From: Nemertoderma westbladi
Lineage: Eukaryota; Xenacoelomorpha; Nemertodermatida; Nemertodermatidae
NCBI GenBank assembly: GCA_032718475.1
Contig: JAUCBJ010001076.1
Coordinates: 1 to 55,214 of the forward strand
Direction of reading: 5' to 3'
Length of the DNA stretch: 55,214 bases
Shown here in pieces: positions 52,116-55,214 of this stretch. The translations under genes and the position numbers were made by a program. Numbering within the stretch: the stretch's first letter is position 1; each line of letters opens with the position of its first letter. Below the pieces are notes generated by a model, which saw only the letters and a list, made by a program, of their open reading frames with translations, was not told the DNA's origin and did not search any database.

Positions 52116-53811
52116 CTAGATATTAAAAACAATAAATATGTAAAAATCCGTTGTTTTTTTCAAAAATTTATTATAAAATCTTCAAAGTTAACTATTACTT
52201 TAAAAATTCATTTATTTATTTAAAATTCTAAATCATTTAGTACAATTTATTTAATAGATATGTATTAACTAGTTAGACAAGTTGCCACTGCCCAGTTTAC
52301 ATTCCATCGGTACTTATATTAAATAAAATTTTTCTTTTGTATCATTGTAATTACAATTTTTACTTAATTAAATATCAGGTTCTTTGTTTTTAATATTTTC
52401 ATATGAAGTGCACAGTATTTTTTATTATTTTTTATTTGTTTTTTTATATTATTGCATACATCGAAGTTTTTACTGTATCGTTCTTAATAGAAAAATTTTA
52501 ATCATAACGTGCCAACTAAATTTTTTTTTAATGTTTATTTTTTATTGCAATATGTAAAATTATCAACATTGTGATTTTTACTTACAATCTACGTCGTATA
52601 ATTTTGAACCCCACTATCTGATTATTGTTTATTTATGTTTGTAATATGTTATATGTTTGTACCTATAATGTATGTAACTTACCTGCATGACTTCATAAAA
52701 GAAATATACGCATATGCGTAGAATCCTTATAGATTTGCCAGTTCATTGTGTTTTATAAGAATTTATGTGCTGTATGTATTAATTTTAATTTGCATTTGGC
52801 GTATTAAACTAAACTAAACTATATTATTATTATTATTATTGAAAAAAGTAGAACTTTTATTCACTATTTTCGAGGCATTTTATTTACCGAAGGCCCATGT
52901 GAAGAATACCAGACTTTCTGCCGTTATATTTCACTTTACAGTTACCCCCATGTGAATAATACCAGGTTTTCACAAAAAACACAGGTTACAAAAGTGCTGA
53001 ATCAAACCAAAGCAATTAACGAATTAGTATATGTACAGGTTATCAGACAGAAATAAGCGCTATGAAACACTTAATAAAGATAAATAAAAAAAAATAAAAA
53101 ATCTTCATATATGAAATTCCAATAAAATATCGGCCGAAAAGTTAAATCCTGGTATTCTTTACATTGGCGTTACCGAGAGTCAGCGAGATTGCTTCCATAG
53201 TTACTGCGATCCCAATTATTGTACTCTTCAACTCCCGATGCTGCCTTACTCAATGTTAAATAGTTTAGTGTTCTCGAATATTTATTACGTAACTAGAGAG
53301 CCGCTTAACAACATAAACCAATATTGGATATTGAGTTCCGTCTTCGTGTTCGTCTTGAAGACATGAAAGTTGCAATAACTTTTGATAGTGTGAATGGATT
53401 TTACTCAAATTACTTGCAAACCTTTTCTACGTCAATGCTCTTTCAACACCTGTAAAAATATTTTATTTGACATTTTTCGCCGGGAAAAAAGGTAAAATCA
53501 ATGCAATCCTATGGGTAACTATCTCTAGGAAAAAAATTCAAATTTTTCTTCCGATTTTGGGGTATATTCCAACGAAAAAGTAACACTTTAAAGAATAAAA
53601 TTATGATATGGCACTATAATTAGGATAATATAACATATATATAACATATAACATATAGCGGGAAAAAATAATATATGACTCAATTGTAATTGTATTATAT
53701 ACATTATGAAATACCACAGAATTAGATATTAAATATTTACTAATTTAAACTTTGTGTATATGTGGTACTGGTGCATCTCCCTTATAATACAACAAGGCCA
53801 TTTTTTTTAGC
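52116..53811. other. Upstream intron or intergenic DNA
   Basis: AT-rich (especially 52140-52600). No further exon with the required phase was convincing. It holds the small transposon at 52884-53176 and (ATT)n near 52820-52840. Confidence 0.45.
52884..53176. mobile_element. Small inverted-repeat element (MITE C)
   Basis: Termini GGCCCATGTGAAGAATACCA (52892 onwards) and, as reverse complement of the right end at 53169, CGCCAATGTAAAGAATACCA. They are flanked by TTACCGA at 52884-52890 and 53170-53176 (8 bp if one mismatch is allowed). A second copy of the left end, CCCATGTGAATAATACCAGG, lies at about 52948. No ORF. An 8-bp duplication would suggest a hAT-type element. Confidence 0.75.
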
Positions 53812-55214
53812 AACTCGCCCCCCCCCCCCCCTCCCACATTCCCATCTTCCCACATTCCTATGCACCTTCCCACATTCCCATCTTCCCATCAACCTTCCCA
53901 TCTACCCATATTCCCATCTTCCTATATTCCCAGCCACCTCCCCACATTTACATCCACCTTCCCACATTCCCATCCACCTTCCCATATTCCCATCTTCCTA
54001 CATTCCCAGCCACCTCCCCACATTCACATCCACCTTCCCACATTCCCATCCACCTTCCCACATTCCCATCTTCCCACATTCCCATCCATCTTCCCACATT
54101 CCCATCCATATTCCTACATTCCCAGCCACCTTGCCCATTCCCATCTTCCCACATTCCCATCTTCCCACATTCCCATCCACCTTCCCACCTCCCCATCTCC
54201 CCTCATTCCCATCTTCCCACATTCCCATCTTCCCATATTCCCATCTCCCCACATTTCCATCTTCACACATTCCCATCTTACCATATTCCCTTCTTCCTAC
54301 ATTCCCATCCACCTTTCCATCTTCCCACCCAGCCACCGTCCCATATTCCAATCCACCTTCCCACATTCCCATCTTCCCACATTCCCATCCACCTTCCCAC
54401 GTTCCCACGTTCCCATCTCCCCCCATTCCCATCTTCCCACATTCCCATCTTCCCATCTCCCCACATTTCCATCTTCCCACATTCTCATCCACCTTCCCAC
54501 ATTCCCTTCTTCCTACATTCCCATCCACCTTTCCATCTTCCCACCGAGCCACCGTCCCATATTCCAATCCACCTTCTCACATTCCCATCTTCCCACATTC
54601 CCATCATCCCACATTCCCACCTCCCCATCTCCCCCCATTCCCATCTTCCCACATTCCCATCTTCCCAGATTCCCATCTCCCCACATTTCCATCTTCACAC
54701 ATTCCCATCTTCCCATATTCCCTTCTTCCTACATTCCCATCCACCTTTCCATCTTCCCACCCAGCCACCGTCCCATATTCCAATCCACCTTCCCACATTC
54801 CCATCTTCCCACATTCCCATCCACCTTCCCACATTCCCATCCATCTTCCCACATTCCCATCACCCACCCTCCCATCTTCCCACGCAGCCACGGTCCAATA
54901 TTCATATCCACCTTCCCACATTAGCTTCTCCCACATTCCCACCCACCTTCCCACATTCCCATCCACCTTCCCACATTCCCTTCTTCCTACATTCCCATCC
55001 ACATTTCCATCTTCCCACCCAGCCACCTCCCATATTCCAATCCACCTTCCCACATTCCCACCTTCCCACATTCCCATCCACCTTCCCACACTCCCTTCTT
55101 CCTACATTCCCATCTTCCCACATTCCCATCTTCCCACATTCCCATCGTCCCACATTCCCATCTTCCCATATTCCCTTCTTCCTACATTCCCATCCACCTT
55201 TCCATCTTCCCACC
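53812..55214. repeat. CCCAC-rich satellite/minisatellite, runs off the window
   Basis: Starts with a C run and continues as variants of CTTCCCACATTCCCATC to the last base. A longer motif (CTTCTTCCTACATTCCCATC then CACCTTTCCATC and CCCAGCCACC) recurs at about 54294, 54510, 54728, 54980 and 55170, giving a higher-order period near 190-250 bp. Long ORFs on both strands (for example 354 aa plus, 189 aa minus) are repeat artefacts. Confidence 0.95.

Noticed and set aside
53860-55213. Long ORFs on both strands in the C-rich array
   Set aside because: They follow from a simple repeat; the residue composition is only the repeat read in different frames.

Overview
The window is animal nuclear DNA: AT-rich, with GT-AG split genes, long intergenic stretches, and a heavy load of BEL/Pao, Ty1/copia-like and non-LTR retrotransposons, small terminal-inverted-repeat elements and minisatellites. 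Nothing looks prokaryotic or plant-like. A marine or other non-vertebrate metazoan is the best guess; I cannot name the species. Only two host genes can be supported: an intronless carbohydrate sulfotransferase at 30539-31921 (+) and the 3' part of a multi-exon coiled-coil gene at 43756-52115 (-). Seven exons of the second gene were rebuilt by hand, and their reading phases agree at all six junctions.

Layout. 1-4190: right part of a BEL/Pao-type element that carries gag and protease but no visible reverse transcriptase or integrase. It is followed by a purine-rich hairpin/tandem-repeat zone, a polypurine tract and a 589-bp LTR. 4191-7950: mostly unassigned DNA with a small inverted-repeat element (5463-5700) and a minisatellite (7453-7685). 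7951-30460: a large diverged inverted repeat centred near 11.1 kb. Its arms hold later insertions, and the opposite arm preserves the uninterrupted target for at least two of them. The largest insertion is a complete 17.1-kb BEL/Pao retrotransposon at 12586-29716, transcribed leftwards, with two 1244-bp LTRs and a 5-bp TTTGT target duplication. In its own 5'-to-3' order it has LTR, about 2 kb of leader, an upstream ORF, gag, protease-RT, RNase H-integrase, and then, where some BEL elements have env, a unique region with at least three accessory ORFs. One of these encodes three CCHC-like zinc modules and a basic tail.

30.5-43.7 kb: the sulfotransferase gene, an 18-copy minisatellite, a copia-like RNase H fossil, a broken BEL/Pao pol copy carrying an in-frame 21-bp tandem array, and three non-LTR retrotransposon pieces in alternating orientation. 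43.7-52.1 kb: the coiled-coil gene. Two of its introns have been expanded by minisatellites (31-bp unit, about 74 copies; 43-bp unit, about 14 copies), and LINE remnants lie on both sides of two of its exons. 52.1-55.2 kb: intergenic or upstream-intron DNA with one small transposon, then a CCCAC-rich satellite that runs off the end.

The most interesting item is the 17-kb BEL/Pao element: it is young (LTRs about 99% identical by eye), it has frame changes at gag, pol and the accessory gene, and its post-pol module does not look like an envelope gene. Second is the 31-bp intronic array, which has no stop codon in any of the three frames of the sense strand.
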